A DNA stretch of 64,000 nucleotides from Macquaria australasica. Lineage: Eukaryota; Chordata; Actinopteri; Centrarchiformes; Percichthyidae. The translations under genes were made by a program, and so were the position numbers. The DNA lies in assembly GCA_005408345.1 (NCBI GenBank), contig SEMN01000611.1, forward strand, positions 124,001-188,000, written 5' to 3'. The first letter of the stretch is position 1. Every line of letters begins with the position of its first letter. The notes under the pieces were generated by a model that was not told the origin of the DNA, searched no databases, and saw only the letters and a list, made by a program, of their open reading frames with translations. This document shows, one piece after another, positions 48,740 through 61,300 of the stretch.

Positions 48740-48830
48740 TTTAGACTAAATGTTTAATTGATTAATCAAATAAATAATCAACACACCAATCTATTATGAA
48801 AATAATTGTTAGTTGCAGCTCTAGTTCAAC
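48740..48830 (-). repeat. Family C dispersed repeat, copy 4 (fragment)
   Basis: In reverse orientation it ends AATAATTGTTAGTTGCAGCT followed by CTAG, the mirror of the left end of family C. It includes TTGATTAATCAAATAAATAA. Confidence 0.55.
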
Positions 48831-49099
48831 TCCATGAATCCAAGCCAATTGTAATTTAAAACTGACAAAATTAGTTGTTGAAGTTTGTGTTTTATATATG
48901 TGCAGAGTTTTGTTGATGAAATGCATAACAGTGAGACATACTGTAGTTCATTTACAGCTAGTAATTATGAAATGAACTGGAACTAGCTACTTAACTAATG
49001 TGAATTTAAATGGAAGTGGAATGATACAACAGAAAAGTATGACGTATTATTCTAATATTAATAGAAAACCATGATTTTGTATCAGAAAAGAAGACTAAA

Positions 49100-49305
49100 G
49101 GTCTACAGCTATGCTAGCAACTGCACTTAGCTGTGCTTTGAGCTAAATGCTAATAGCAGCATGCTCACAGTGACAGTGTTAACATGCTGATGTTTGGCAG
49201 CAATGTTTAATAATGTTTACCATGTTCGCAATGTTAGTTTAAGCTTGTTAGCATGCTAACATTAGCTAATTAGAACTTAAAGTACAGCTGAGGCTGATGG
49301 GACAT
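49100..49305 (+). repeat. Teleost dispersed repeat (family F)
   Basis: A stretch of GCTAA/GCTAAC motifs: GAGCTAAATGCTAATAGCAG, GTTAACATGCTGATGTTTGG, TTAGCATGCTAACATTAGC and AAAGTACAGCTGAGGCTGAT. The order matches a repeat I know to be very common in fish introns. It is non-coding, with fuzzy ends. Confidence 0.55.
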
Positions 49306-50831
49306 AACATATATTTCTGCATGTATGTGAAATACTATCACATTTTTAAAGGTTAAGTCCTCCATTGATAGCCACTGGAATATTAATCAATAATACGATA
49401 AATATACAATCAAACAACATCACATTGGCTGATATATGATCTTTATTAGATCCTCATAACAAGTCCATATTGGCACAATACATCATGAACCCACAGTTCT
49501 TACAGGTGCAGTTATTAACCTTAGTCATCATTGTTTAACCAAACCCTCTAACAGACACGTTAATTGTTTGACAGAACTGCTGAGTAAAAATGATGCAGGG
49601 TGCCACAGAGCCCTCACCAAAGCCCTCCAGCTCTCAGAGTGAGAGATGAGTTTGTCATGACTGTGTCAGATACACGCCGCTTCAAGCTGCGTTCTTTTAA
49701 CCAGCATTTTCATTGGAAATGACTGAATTGATCTGCACCGGGGAGATCATGTGAGTGCAAGTCAGATGTAGGAGTGTGTGTTGTGAGTCAGGGAGGTGGA
49801 GGGAGGAGAGCGCCGCTGGCAGAATCCTGAGGAAACAGGAGCTAGGTGAGGGGGTCGGATGACTGCCGAAGTGGAGAGCATGAAGACACGGTGGCTGAGC
49901 TGACGTGGCTCTGCAGACCGCAGTATTAACATCCTGATGACTACTTTCAAATATCCTATTCAGCATCTTTTTGTTTTTCCCTTTCATGACCAGACTGATG
50001 GTGTACTCATTTTCCTGCTGATGAGACTTCCAAATATCGACAGAAACAATTTCAGCTGTGGAAAATACCAACCAAAATAATGTTGAGTATGGTGTCGTAA
50101 CCACCGAAGGAAACGCTGATGGAAATGTTAAAAACTGGCCTCTTTACTCCGCATACAGAGGCTGAAAAGAAATACTAATGCAAATAAGCAAAGTGCTGCA
50201 TTTGGATGGCTCATGTAGGCACGTGGCATTTCTTGTACCAATATAAAGCATCAATTTAACTAGTATTTCGCACCACCGCTGTACTAGTCAGCAATTCTTC
50301 ACAAGCTGATAAAGTCCTAACTTGTGTGCAGAATACACAGCTGTGTGCACAGGATGGTGAAATTGTAAACTTGCTGGCATAAAGAAGAGTATAAATGTCT
50401 ATAAAGCATCATAAAGGGGCACCTAGGGCTTTGCTATAGTTAAAGGGACTACATCTTTCAAGATCTTGCTGCCTCTCAACTTCTGAGGCTTGTCAACAAC
50501 TACTAAATCAAAAGTAGATGCTGTAGAAATGAAATGAAGTATGATTCTATAATCAAATGGCTTGCTGCAAGGGCATTGAGAAGCTAATTTTGATACATAG
50601 CTTAGGAGAAATAGTTTTTTTTTTTTTCAAGTTTGAAAAATGGATGCAAGGACGAGCAAAGTGAAAATTGTACATTCTACTAGTAATAGTGGCCTGCGTA
50701 AAGTTGTCAGCAGGTAACACTTTGTTAAATCTGCTCACTATATCTCATCGGAACTACTTCTACTATTATACAGTAGGACAATACAATTTAAGAAAAATCT
50801 AAGTAAAATGAAATAAATTAATTCTGTTAAT

Positions 50832-51040
50832 TGTGGCTAGCACAAGCTGTCTCCTCACAGCACGAAGGTCTAGGGTTCAAATCCACCTGCTGACTGGGAC
50901 ATTTCTCTTTGCAAGTTCTCCCCGTGTATGGATGAGTTTCCTCTGGGTTTTCGAGTTTCCTCCACAGTCCAAAGACATGCATTTTAGGTGACCTGACAAC
51001 TCTGAATTGTCTGTATGTGTGAATCTCAAGGCCTGCACAG
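50832..51040 (+). repeat. tRNA-like SINE or related fish repeat
   Basis: The order is CTGTCTCCTCACAGCACGAA, GGTCTAGGGTTCAAATCCAC (B-box-like GGTTCAAATCC), GCAAGTTCTCCCCGTGTATG, GTTTCCTCCACAGTCCAAAG and ACATGCATTTTAGGTGACCT. This series is a well-known dispersed repeat of fish genomes. The minus-strand 115-codon open frame across it is spurious. Confidence 0.65.
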
Positions 51041-51856
51041 GATAAGCACTTTAAAAATAATAATAGTACATATGAATAGAAGAAATAGAACTGAAACTGG
51101 TCTATGGGCTGTTTATAACACCACTTGTCAAAACTGAACAAACACCTATTTTCCATCGCTGTCGCTGCCCACAACTCATGAGGTAATCAGGTGGTTTCTT
51201 CCCAAGCTGTCAGTGTGCGTCTGTCCAAAATAAAAGGGCATCTGGCTTTTGTTGTACATAACAGCAGCCTCCTGTGTAATGGAGAAGTTTCCACCTTTAC
51301 CTTAGGCCTCATGTTCTCCGCTGACGACAGGCAGGGATCTTATCTCTGTCCGGGCCGGAAGACCTTTCCCTCGCAGGACAATGGTGTTATATTGAGAAAG
51401 CAATAAACATGAGATTGCTTATCTATTATCGAGCTTGTGGCACATGAAGGGAATGAATTAGTTATGTGTATTATGTGTTTTGACATTTCAAAGCAGGATG
51501 GTGAGTGGATGCGATTGATAGTACCAGAGAGACCGTGTGTGATTGTTGGGTTTGAGTTGTGTCATGTAAGTGAATACAGGTCTGATCAGTGTGAGGATCA
51601 ACACTGTCACTTCATGACTAATGGCTGTAGTAATATTCTGTGCCTGCGGCTTCACACTAGAGACACCTTCAACCAAAAACAGGTTGAAGGCAGGTTAGCA
51701 GGTTATTTTTATTCATTAGTCTTGACAGTCAGTGTACAGATCTGGACCACCACACGGACAATGGTGTTTTACTTTGAATAACAGTGAATCATGGTAACAT
51801 TTGTGAGTGCTTTAAAGTACACCTGTCAAGCACCATGCATACTCCTGTATGTTACA

Positions 51857-52480
51857 TTTCAAAGCAGCATTGGGTAACTTGAACTTGAACCAATAACTGT
51901 TTTTTTTTTGTTTTTTTTTGGCCACTTTGGAGAAGCGGAAACAAGCTATCAACACAAAACTGACATATTATCACTTTATAAAGTGGATATGTCAAATCTC
52001 TTAGCAAACAGTTGCTTATATACACATCCATCAGATATAAGGCATCTTTCATTTGGATTTGTTTTTGTCCACCTATTGAATGTTAAGTTCAACATTCACT
52101 CTCCTTTTAGCTCTGTTTTTGGTCTCCACCAATTCCTGAGGAAAGAATCTGGCTCTTTAGCTGCTAAATGCTCCACCACGTTCACCAGCTAGTTGCTAAC
52201 TTTGTCTGTCTGCTGTTTGGTGCTGAATAGGTAGAGTACAGTGAGTTTGTCAGAGCCTTTTCGCTGAAAACAGCTGCCAAAGCTGATGAGAGTGGTGTTG
52301 CGGGCCATAAAACCAAAACAATGAGCTGAAAGACTGTAAAAGCGCATCGAAGAGCTGAGGGGCACTAAAGAGCTGGTGATAATTCTCTGTGGGTTTGTCA
52401 CTATGAGTGACACCTTTCACAGTACACATAGTCATTTGATCCATTGTTATTATAAAAATATTGATAAGTGCAGCTTTAAA
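51857..52480 (-). repeat. Repeat family A, copy 6 (longest)
   Basis: A reverse-orientation copy of about 620 bp: left end CAAAGCAGCATTGGGTAACT, right end ATAAGTGCAGCTTTAAAG. All internal blocks are present. It gives the fullest version of the element among the copies without an insertion. Confidence 0.75.
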
Positions 52481-53491
52481 GAGTTCCATGAGGTTAAGCC
52501 TGAACTGAGGCAGCATTAGGTGCATTAACTGTATTGTAACAGCACTCCATGTAGTTTTTATAGCAACTGAAAATGCAACTTTTAACAACAACACAACAAA
52601 TGCAAGTGTATGTGACCATCAACCTGACAGTGTTGAGATGATAGCAGTGAGATCACCATGCACCTGAAGTCCTAAAAAATTTGAGTTATGGGATGTATGG
52701 ACCGGTACATTTACCATATCTAACGAACATCTAACAAACTCACTATCCTTTTAAATAGAAGATTCAGTCTGTCATCACTCTGGTTACTGTGGGCTTAAAT
52801 ACCTACCGAAACGGCATTTGTAGAGCATCTTATCTCCTTAATTGGATGTATTTCCTGTAGAAGCAGGATGTTGGGGTGAGGCACATCAGATACTTCAACT
52901 GTGTAAACCGATGGGATTTCAGTTAGCGAGAGAAGACAAGACTTATTTGATGTTGGGGGTATTTTACTAATTAAAGATTTAATTTACACTTCCGATGCAG
53001 CTTCCTGCTTCCTCAGAAAGGAAAACAATATCTTAAGAAATGTGTTAATTCTTACAAATGATAAATAAATAAACTGTCAGCTCAAAGAATCATCCATCAT
53101 CACTTTTGTATAGTGACAAGAGTCTCTGTGCTCATGCTTTGACTTTTCTTGTGACTGTGTTGATGATGGTGAACAGTGTTGTCTGAGTCAGCACAGTCTG
53201 TGTTGTTGGTTTCTGTTTGAGCACTTTGCACTGCTTTCACCCCTGATGCTGTCAGAACATCTTCACATTACTTTCCTCTCTGTTGGCCTGTATGACAGTC
53301 CTCTGTGTGTACTTTACTGTATTCTGTGTGACAGTGGGCCACATTTCTTTGAGTTTTAAGATAAATGGACCCATACACTTTCAGTGAATCCCACAAAACG
53401 TGGTTAATTTCTTTTAAGCTGTTCTGTTTCTGAGTCCTTGTAGGTTCTGTGAAGCAAACTTAAAACAAATGATGTATGTTCTGTTTTCCAG

Positions 53492-53617
53492 GCTGTATGC
53501 TGTGTTTTGGCCAGTCAGCCTTCTTCCGCTTCAACCACCCTGAAGAAGCCTTCAGGATGAAGAGCATGGTGCCCCAGGGAGGAAGTGTCTCCACCGGGGA
53601 CTACAGACTATGTCCAG
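53492..53617 (+). CDS. phldb1: PHLDB1 exon: end of the FHA domain (residues 119-160)
   Basis: The acceptor CTGTTTTCCAG ends at 53491 and the donor TGTCCAG|GTACTG begins at 53618; the exon is phase 1 in and out. It encodes GCMLCFGQSAFFRFNHPEEA and the following FRMKSMVPQGG. The FRFNHPEEA strand is nearly the same in human PHLDB1 and also resembles the end of the FHA domain of kinesin-3 motors (FRFNHPEQA in KIF1A, from memory). The exon closes the FHA fold and starts the linker. Confidence 0.95.
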
Positions 53618-54489
53618 GTACTGTATGCATTCTCATATTACACCCATTCAGTATCTTACTGTATTTTCAGCCTGTTTTCACTCAGCAGTGCTACCTTAAA
53701 CATCATGTCAGGGGTTCTTTCTTCCACAAACATGGGCCCAGTGTGAATAAAAGCACACTGATTTTTTGTCACATGAACAATAAGGCCTAAAAAGACCATT
53801 TTCCTCCTGAAGTTCCAGTTTCAGCATGGGCTGTGTGAATGAATGGGCCAGATTGTTGCAGAGCCCCACAGACCGGTGGTGAGGTGGAGCAGCACAGCAG
53901 TTTATTTTACAGGTGGATGTTTGCACTGCAGTAAACCTCCAGCATTTTTCCTTTTTTATAGCCTGGCAAGGGTGGAGAAGCACAAGGCGGTCTGCTGGGA
54001 CCAGAACAGTGTATTAATTTGGTGATACAATACTGGGCCAATATATGGCTTTAATAACAGTCTGTTAAACTGCAATGTAATTTGATTTTGATTTTATGTT
54101 TTATGTCATAAATTGGTTCTTAAAGACAAGTTTTCACTACTGTTGCTGTAAGAGCTGTAAACCCACCTAAAGAATGTACTGAGTTGGTTTAAATGACTTT
54201 CCCACTCTGACAAAAGAAATATTACGTGGAAAATAGAACCTTTTCATAATCTTTAGGCCCCAAAATGGTCATTGTGGAACATAACTACATGAAATAAATG
54301 GCATAAATGGCCTATTATGCCTGTTTGCAGCTCTGTTACAAGACTGTTGTCAGTATCAACCTTTAAAATGCAGTACCCGTTGAACCCCGCAGCCTGAATG
54401 GTGCCCAGCTGGGACCTGGTGCTGGAGTTCACACCATGTTTTATGAGCATCTCATTCCTCTGCGTCTCTAGGCAAAGTTTTCAGCTGCT

Positions 54490-54491
<2 letters not shown>

Positions 54492-54534
<43 letters not shown>
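54492..54534. repeat. (GT)n microsatellite
   Basis: About 21 GT units. Confidence 0.95.
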
Positions 54535-54535
<1 letters not shown>

Positions 54536-57354
54536 GTGCTCCTCCTGGCAGCCGCACAACAGTAAGTGTACCTTTTCTTGGCTAGCTCCACTATCAAGGA
54601 TCTGTCATAGCATCTTGTTATTTCCCTCCTTTCACTGTTGACACTGCCTGCCACTGGGGGATAAGTATAGCACACTGGCATGCTGACTGCTGTGGACTTC
54701 CTGATCCAGTAATGAAAGCCTTCCGTTGTTTAGAAACATACAATTTTCCTCAATTATGCATTCCTGAGTTGCATTCAGATGAAACCTGCTTATACCACTC
54801 CCATGATAATCTGGGCATGTCTGTCGTATCTACTTGGAAACATTTTAAAATTACACTTGTTATCTGTGTATGAATTCAAAGGCCAGAGCTATTATGGAGG
54901 GCAAACCCAACTAAACCCAATTGACCTACTTTTTTATGAGAAGATATATTTTCCAGCTTTTCTGTCCGAAATAAAAGAATGTATAGTACACGTACATCGG
55001 GGCTGAACCCTGCTGATATATGGTATTATGGTCAATTAGTGCTTTAAGGCCGTAAAACTCATTGCCCCTTAAATTACCTGAGCCAGGAGTTACGTTTTCC
55101 CAGTTTGCAATTTCTTGGCACAGTGGAAATGCCATGGATGGAAGCGAACTTGATACCATATTCCATGAACATGTTCCAATAAAAGTTGCTAACGGGGCAA
55201 AAAATGGAAAAAAGTTTTTCAGCTTCTTTGGGTTTTGCAGTTTTTGGGGCCATAGAGCTTTCACACTAGAGTCCTTCTCTGGCTGAGTCGGCTGGCTCCA
55301 CACACACGAATGGAAAAAAGATAATTTACAGATGTGGAGTCTTTTTGATTTTTATTGAATACAAAGGTTCAAATTTTGGCCCAGCTCTGTTCCTTGGGGC
55401 TTGAACAGTACCCTATAAAAGTACAACTCAGTACACTTTCTTCCAATACAATTTTTGTACCTCTATAATTACAGTATTACCCTCACAGGTACCACAATGT
55501 ACCTATAAGTAATGGTATAATTAATAGGGAATGAGAAACTGTACCTACCTGTATTTATTGGTGAATTTCCCCCTCTCCTATCACAATTTGAAATGCCTTG
55601 TCTTGACCAGGGGAGGATGTTTAGATGGAAGGGACAGTGGAGACAGACCTGGCAGTAGGAGTCACAAGTGCCTTAATAAAGATCTGATCCCTCACTGGCT
55701 TCCCAACCTCAACGCTAGCATACATTTTCTATGCCAACAATTAAAGCTGGATCTCTGCAGTGGTGGAGGAGTGCTTTTTCCTCTGCACCTCCTTAAAGCC
55801 TCAGTCAGTGAGCTGCCTTCACTGACTTAAGTAACTGTACCTTTTATTCATTCAGGCTGAATTGGTGCAAATATGTACGATGAATATGACGGTTTCCACC
55901 TCGCCTGAATAAAGAGCCTCTCTGCTAACATCAAAAGAAAGTATTCGTTTGGTATTAAATATAATATTAGGCTTATTAAGTTAAAACAAGCATACATCAC
56001 ATAGAAAAAGCCATGTACTATATTTAATTAGTGAGGTGACCATCATTTCGCAATGTCAGAAAAAAAGAAAATTTATGAATTTTTACAAGTTGGGAAAGAT
56101 CGAGACAAACAACCCAATCGGTTACAAACAGATGTGATGTGTGAGAAAAAATATCACCGCTGCACTGCAGGTCAGACGCTAGTTTTAACTTCGTATTGAC
56201 CAGCTGAACTTGTATCATCAGTGGTTTTTGATCAGCTGTAAAACTATGCATATGCTCTCATGAAGTCCCATTATGTACCTGTTATGGTACATTATAGTAA
56301 AATGTACTTTTCAGTATAAAAATGTCCTCCTGCATGTGAAACACCACAGTGCTACTGTATCTTGGTGATGCCAGTCACATTCACCTGTCTGTTGTTTAGT
56401 TTTGGCGAGCTTTACCAGGTCAGTTACGGTCCACTGACCAGCCGTCTCTCAGCTGCCACCTTGTCACTGATTGGACGTTTCCTGTGCCTCTCTGCCAGGC
56501 CAGCAGACGGCTTTGTGACTCTGAGCTGCTTACTTAAAGTGGACAACGGCTGCAGTTACAGTATCTTTTTTCAGGGACTATTTTTAAACCCCCAGTTCCA
56601 TTTTGCTGTCTGCTATCTCTGCAGCCTCCCTCCCTGGGTTTCCCCTCCAGTCCCTTCCTGCACCCACCCACCGTACTTCTGCGTGTTAGCCTCGCTTTTC
56701 AATAAAAGGCCTTTATCTTCCTGTGATTTGGCTGCTGTATCTGTCACCGGCTGCTTGACAGTCTGCAAAAAGCAGCGCTAAAGGCAGGGCTGAATGCCTG
56801 TGATGCAGTTGATTGTTTTTGTGTTTGCAGTATGGCACCACCACATGTTGAATCTCTGATATATTTTTTTTATTATGCAATGAAAACAAGTGTCCATCAA
56901 TAAAATAGGGCTGGACAATTTTGGACAACAAACAGAGACTTTTCTTGCCATTCAAAGCAGTCAACACCTCTTTCCTGCCCCCTTATTTCCATTTCCGAAC
57001 CAGTGAAAACCCACATGAGGAAAATCCCTTTTTTTCCTTTAATATTTCACCATATTGGATCAGAGGCCTCTTGTCAGTATTTTGTATGGAAAGTTCAGCT
57101 AGAAAGCATAACACACATAACCTACAAATAATTGTAGTTTCTACTTAACTTCACCCTTCCAAAGTTCTTTGTTTTGATTAATTGAATTCATTTTTTTTTA
57201 CGCTATTAGCTTTTTACACCACCGAGGACTGACTGTGTGACAACTTCAAAACTTTATATGTGTGTTTAGGCTGTATTATATTCTCAATATATAATAAGAG
57301 TCAAATTTAAATAGACCAATGATTTGAACACTGGTCAAATCTCAGCAAGTAAAT

Positions 57355-57865
57355 TTACTCAACTACTGTACATAAGTATAAATTTGAGATACTTGTACTT
57401 TACTTGAGTATTTCCATTTCATGCTACTTTGTAGTTCTACTCCGCACTACAATTCAGAGGAAAATATTGTAGTGTCTACTCTGCTACATTTATTTGACCA
57501 ATATAGTTACTGTGCAGATTAACATTTTAATACAAACATATCATGAGCTTATAAAATAGGATGCACTACTATAGATTCAACTGCCCAGTATATAACAGTA
57601 TATCAAATTGATACAACTACTACAGTAAAATGCTGCTTACACACATATAATAATCCAATACTATAATATGTCATAGTATAATACTCACAGGGCCCATTGT
57701 TCTGCTTTATGAATACTTTTACTTTGACTTTACCTTACTTTACTTGTGATACTTAAGTATTATTAGCAAAATGTACTTTAAGTGACATCTTTATTGATTT
57801 TTTCTTGTTATTTTTATATTGCAGCATTGCTACTAAGGATCTGAATACGTCCTCCACCACTGGTA
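57355..57865 (+). repeat. Teleost dispersed repeat (family D), copy 2
   Basis: It begins near ACTCAACTACTGTACATAAG and contains GATACTTGTACTTTACTTGA, then GTATTTCCATTTCATGCTAC and TTCAGAGGAAAATATTGTAG. The end is GAATACGTCCTCCACCACTG. It is fuller at the 5' end than the copy at 33505. Confidence 0.7.
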
Positions 57866-58739
57866 TTGAAAAAAAAGCTTGATTTCTTGCAGATAAGTTT
57901 ATGGTAAAAAAAAAATATATGGTTGCGGCTTCAGTTGTCATTGTATGTATGCATACTGATAGCTTGAAAATCACAGTTTATATAAAGGAACTGGCTTCCA
58001 AAAGCTCTTTTGTTGTTGTTGCTGTGTAAGCTAATGTGTTGGTCTGGTGATCAGACCTAATTATAAAAAGCTGTATTGTGGCCTGTCATTGCCACTGGAT
58101 GACAACATGTCTTTATCCATTTTAGTGATGGTCCAATACTTCAGTTCATCCAGAAAGCTTGTTTTTTGTGCCAGTAAAATAATAGTATGGCGCCACAACG
58201 TGTTGTCCAGATGGGTAATCTGTTCATGCTTTGTTCCCTGTATCATCTAAAACTGACCAAATCTGCATTACAGAGCCAATAACAAGGACAGGCCATAAAA
58301 TCCACTGCTCTGACTCTTTAAAACAGCGCTATGAATCTCGCAGCATATCACCCTGGACAGGAAGAGCTATGTCAAGTTAGCCATGATACCAGAAGTAGGA
58401 TGATCTTACCTTCAAAATAAAATGCATTTCTCATTCGAGGAGAATGGCATGTTTAAATAGTTGTTCTTCCGAGCGATCTGGTCTTATGTTTGAATTTACG
58501 TGTGTCTTAAATGTAAAGGGCAAAATCCAGTATTCTATTACTTTTCAGAACACTAGGGACAATGCTGGTATTTGACATAATCAAGACCGACTTAAATTAT
58601 TTATGTCTGTCATATTAAGATGGATATTACTATATACCTTGTATTATTTGGTCGTTTTAGCGATGACAGCACATTTACAAAGAAGTTTCCACGTGGACTG
58701 TCAGTTTTATTTTGAAGATCATGACCGGAAAAGCGATAT

Positions 58740-58981
58740 TGCGTTTTTTGTAACTTGACACCAGTAGTAGACAGCAGCGGTGCCTAGCACTCCAACCCCC
58801 GGCTGAAATATCACCTCGGTGGAGAGTCTCCATATCTCCCTCGGTGTGTGTGGAGCCAGGCACGGCAGGGCTCCGTCACACCCGGTCTGTAACCGGTGTC
58901 CGGAGGATGTGGGCCTCCGTGTGTGTCATATAGCAGGTGAACCGCACTGAAACTGACCGGCTCGCAGTTTTATTCCTTCAT
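58740..58981 (+). promoter_or_regulatory. phldb1: CpG-rich candidate alternative first exon
   Basis: About 16 CG dinucleotides fall within roughly 240 bp, far above the AT-rich surroundings. Examples are CCCCCGGCTG, CACCCGGTCTG, AACCGGTGTCCGG and TGACCGGCTCGC. The block ends near a possible donor, CTTCAT|GTGAGT (boundary 58981), 2.3 kb upstream of the large exon at 61301. CpG clustering is typical of vertebrate promoters. A transcript starting here would lack the FHA domain entirely. The first well-placed in-frame ATG in the next exon is at 61429 (GACATCATGG, Met204). Composition and donor are seen; promoter activity is inferred. Confidence 0.4.
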
Positions 58982-61300
58982 GTGAGTAACCCTGCTGCTT
59001 AATGCTTTGGGCAAGAGAAGTGATTCGAACCGGTCACACGCCAAACTCCATTAAAAATCTGTTGGTTTAATGTTCATTTGCTTTTCTGGAAAGGTGCACA
59101 CAGCGTAAGGCATCATCACATACTCAGTGCCATTCTTTATCCAGCATACAGGTGATGAATAAATACGTCCTTTATTTATTTATTAAAAAAGGATTTATTT
59201 TTTGTTTGGGTCTCAATATCACAACGTGTTCTGATGAGGGGACATATAGGGAATGGCAGATGAACCAAACCTATGTTTAAGCAACTACAGCTTATTGACG
59301 ATGGAATTTATGCCGAATTGTAGAGGTCCTCACATGTAATAAAATGTCTTTAGTTATATTATATCAGACACGCAGTTTTACCGGCAGGTAAGTTAACATT
59401 AAATTGCCAGATTTTTAAATGAAGTTTGGCATGGTCTACTCGAGGCGATAGTCCGTATCCCATGACATCATTGCATGGGCTTTCTCACAGCAAACGGTTG
59501 CTTTTATTTTTGTCACCCCACCCCCCTCGATTTTGACTCTGTAACGTTGCTGTACAGAAGAATCAAGCCGGTACGTTGGCTGTGAGACACGATGTGACAT
59601 TGACATTCATGCGGTGCTCAACGCATAAAATGTATTAACGTGACAAGCAGCAGACCTTAATGCTGTATAATTAGCATGAAAATGTTTTCAGATGTATTTG
59701 TGGTCAGGCCGTCATAGAGGCAGAGCTTCATTGTATGGCAGAGTCATTATAGGGTACAAGGCAGGAAGCTGCTCCCATGTCTGAACAAGCTAATGCATTA
59801 TTTGTGAAGCTTCTATATTTTAGAGCAGTTTTGCTATTGGGACATCTCTCTGACATCATCTGTAGGAAGAGACAAAACTGACTTTTCTTTTTTATTCTGT
59901 TCTGTTCTATGTTTGTGTTATCATTTGCTCTATCCCACAGTCATTCTTTATGATTTCTAATGTTATTACATCACTATTGGACATGACAGCTATATTCTTC
60001 TGTTCTATTACTTCTCAGTGTTTGCACTGATGACTCCACACTGCAATTATCTTCATGTTTCCATTTAAACAGACAACAAGTGCATTTAAACGTTTGATTT
60101 CATTTAGCATTAATAAAACCTGATCTGTGCTCTGATCCCAGCTTCGAGGCCATGCTGGTGAATCTCCCACAAGGCCGTGCGTTTCTGTTGTAATAATCTA
60201 CTATGCTGACATTAGAGAGAGACGTTTAAGATTAGATTACCCGGCCTGTGTCCTACGTTGCTTTTGGGCCACACAGTAATTGGGTTATGTAGGCACATTT
60301 TCTCCTGATCCCTATCCATTGCACAAGCCTGTCTGTTCATCTCCTCGGCTGTATCCTTCCTTCTTTCCTCACCCCTAATCCCTCCTCTTGCACGGCTTCT
60401 ACACTGGGCCGGAAAATGTAGATTTGATGATGATTTTGAACATATCTCAAATAGTAGGGACAAAGTTACGACTGGACATGGAGGTTCTGAAATATCATGA
60501 AGTTTAAGGAAATTTGTTAAATTCTCTGGAGATGTTAGGGACTTTTGCAATGTATTTTCTGAATTGTCTTATGAATGCATTAGATGTTGTTGTTCATCCT
60601 GACTGGATGGGAACTCAGACCTCTTAATGTAAGATGGAAACACAACCTAATCAAACCAGGAAGGAAAGAACCAAAACAATGCATAGTGGTTTATAAAGCA
60701 GTCAGACTGGAAATTTATCACAGCGACAATAAGTTCATCCTTGTCTTGAGAATTTCAAGGTAAACAGTAGAATTCCACTGTTCCATGTTACCAAAGTAAT
60801 CTACCAAGAATGTGGGCTAGCACATACTGGCTGACCAATGCAGTGCCTTGTCCGATGATGTTGCATTTGTATTGCAGAGGGCAACTTATTTGTTGGAAGA
60901 CCTGATGCTTTTTTGCCAGAGCCCTCAGCGTCAGAACCCCCACCACCAATGGATTGCTCTCTTGAAACGAATGAGGAGGTTACCTTTTGGATGCACCATA
61001 ATCTCGTTCTGAATGTGGCCTAAACACCTTTTGTTGTATTCGGTGCATTTGCTTTGAATTAAGGAAAGGCCATTCCAACATGTTTCTACATTGAGGTTTG
61101 ATGAACTTTGTGACATTTAATGACTTGGAGCACTGGTTAAGAGTTTATTTGAATTCTTCAGTTCGAGGATAATTTGGACTCCCACTTTTGACTTGGTTGC
61201 ACAAAAGATTAAACATGACTATATTCTACTTTCTACCCATTGTATTGTTTTGTAAATAAGACAAAGCCTGATGATGGTTGTTCTGTCTTCTTTCCCTCAG

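Larger units (their letters stand above)
30640..53491 (+). other. Large phldb1 intron (22.9 kb, phase 1) splitting the FHA domain
   Basis: The longest gap between conserved exons in the window. It holds a candidate internal first exon (about 34380-34967), family B MITEs (32930-33373, 38726-39020, 43755-44238), family A copies (44958-45440, 51857-52480) and family C and D dispersed repeats. A SINE-like region (50832-51040) and several microsatellites are also present. I checked the longer open frames (36072-36608, 49697-50104, 51437-51781) and recognised no protein. Two non-repetitive, less AT-rich stretches (about 45780-45960 and 46860-47060) could be regulatory, but nothing in the sequence proves it. 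Confidence 0.85.
53618..61300 (+). other. phldb1 intron (7.7 kb, phase 1)
   Basis: It contains a GT microsatellite (54492-54534), a possible DNA transposon with GTAC-rich ends (about 55400-56320) and a family D repeat (57355-57865). A CpG-rich candidate alternative first exon lies at about 58740-58981. The remaining open frames, for example 56362-56781 and 60212-60550 on the minus strand, show no recognisable domains or splice context. Confidence 0.85.

Noticed and set aside
49697..50104. 135-codon minus-strand open frame
   Set aside because: No conserved motif, no matching splice signals and no known neighbour. It is treated as chance.
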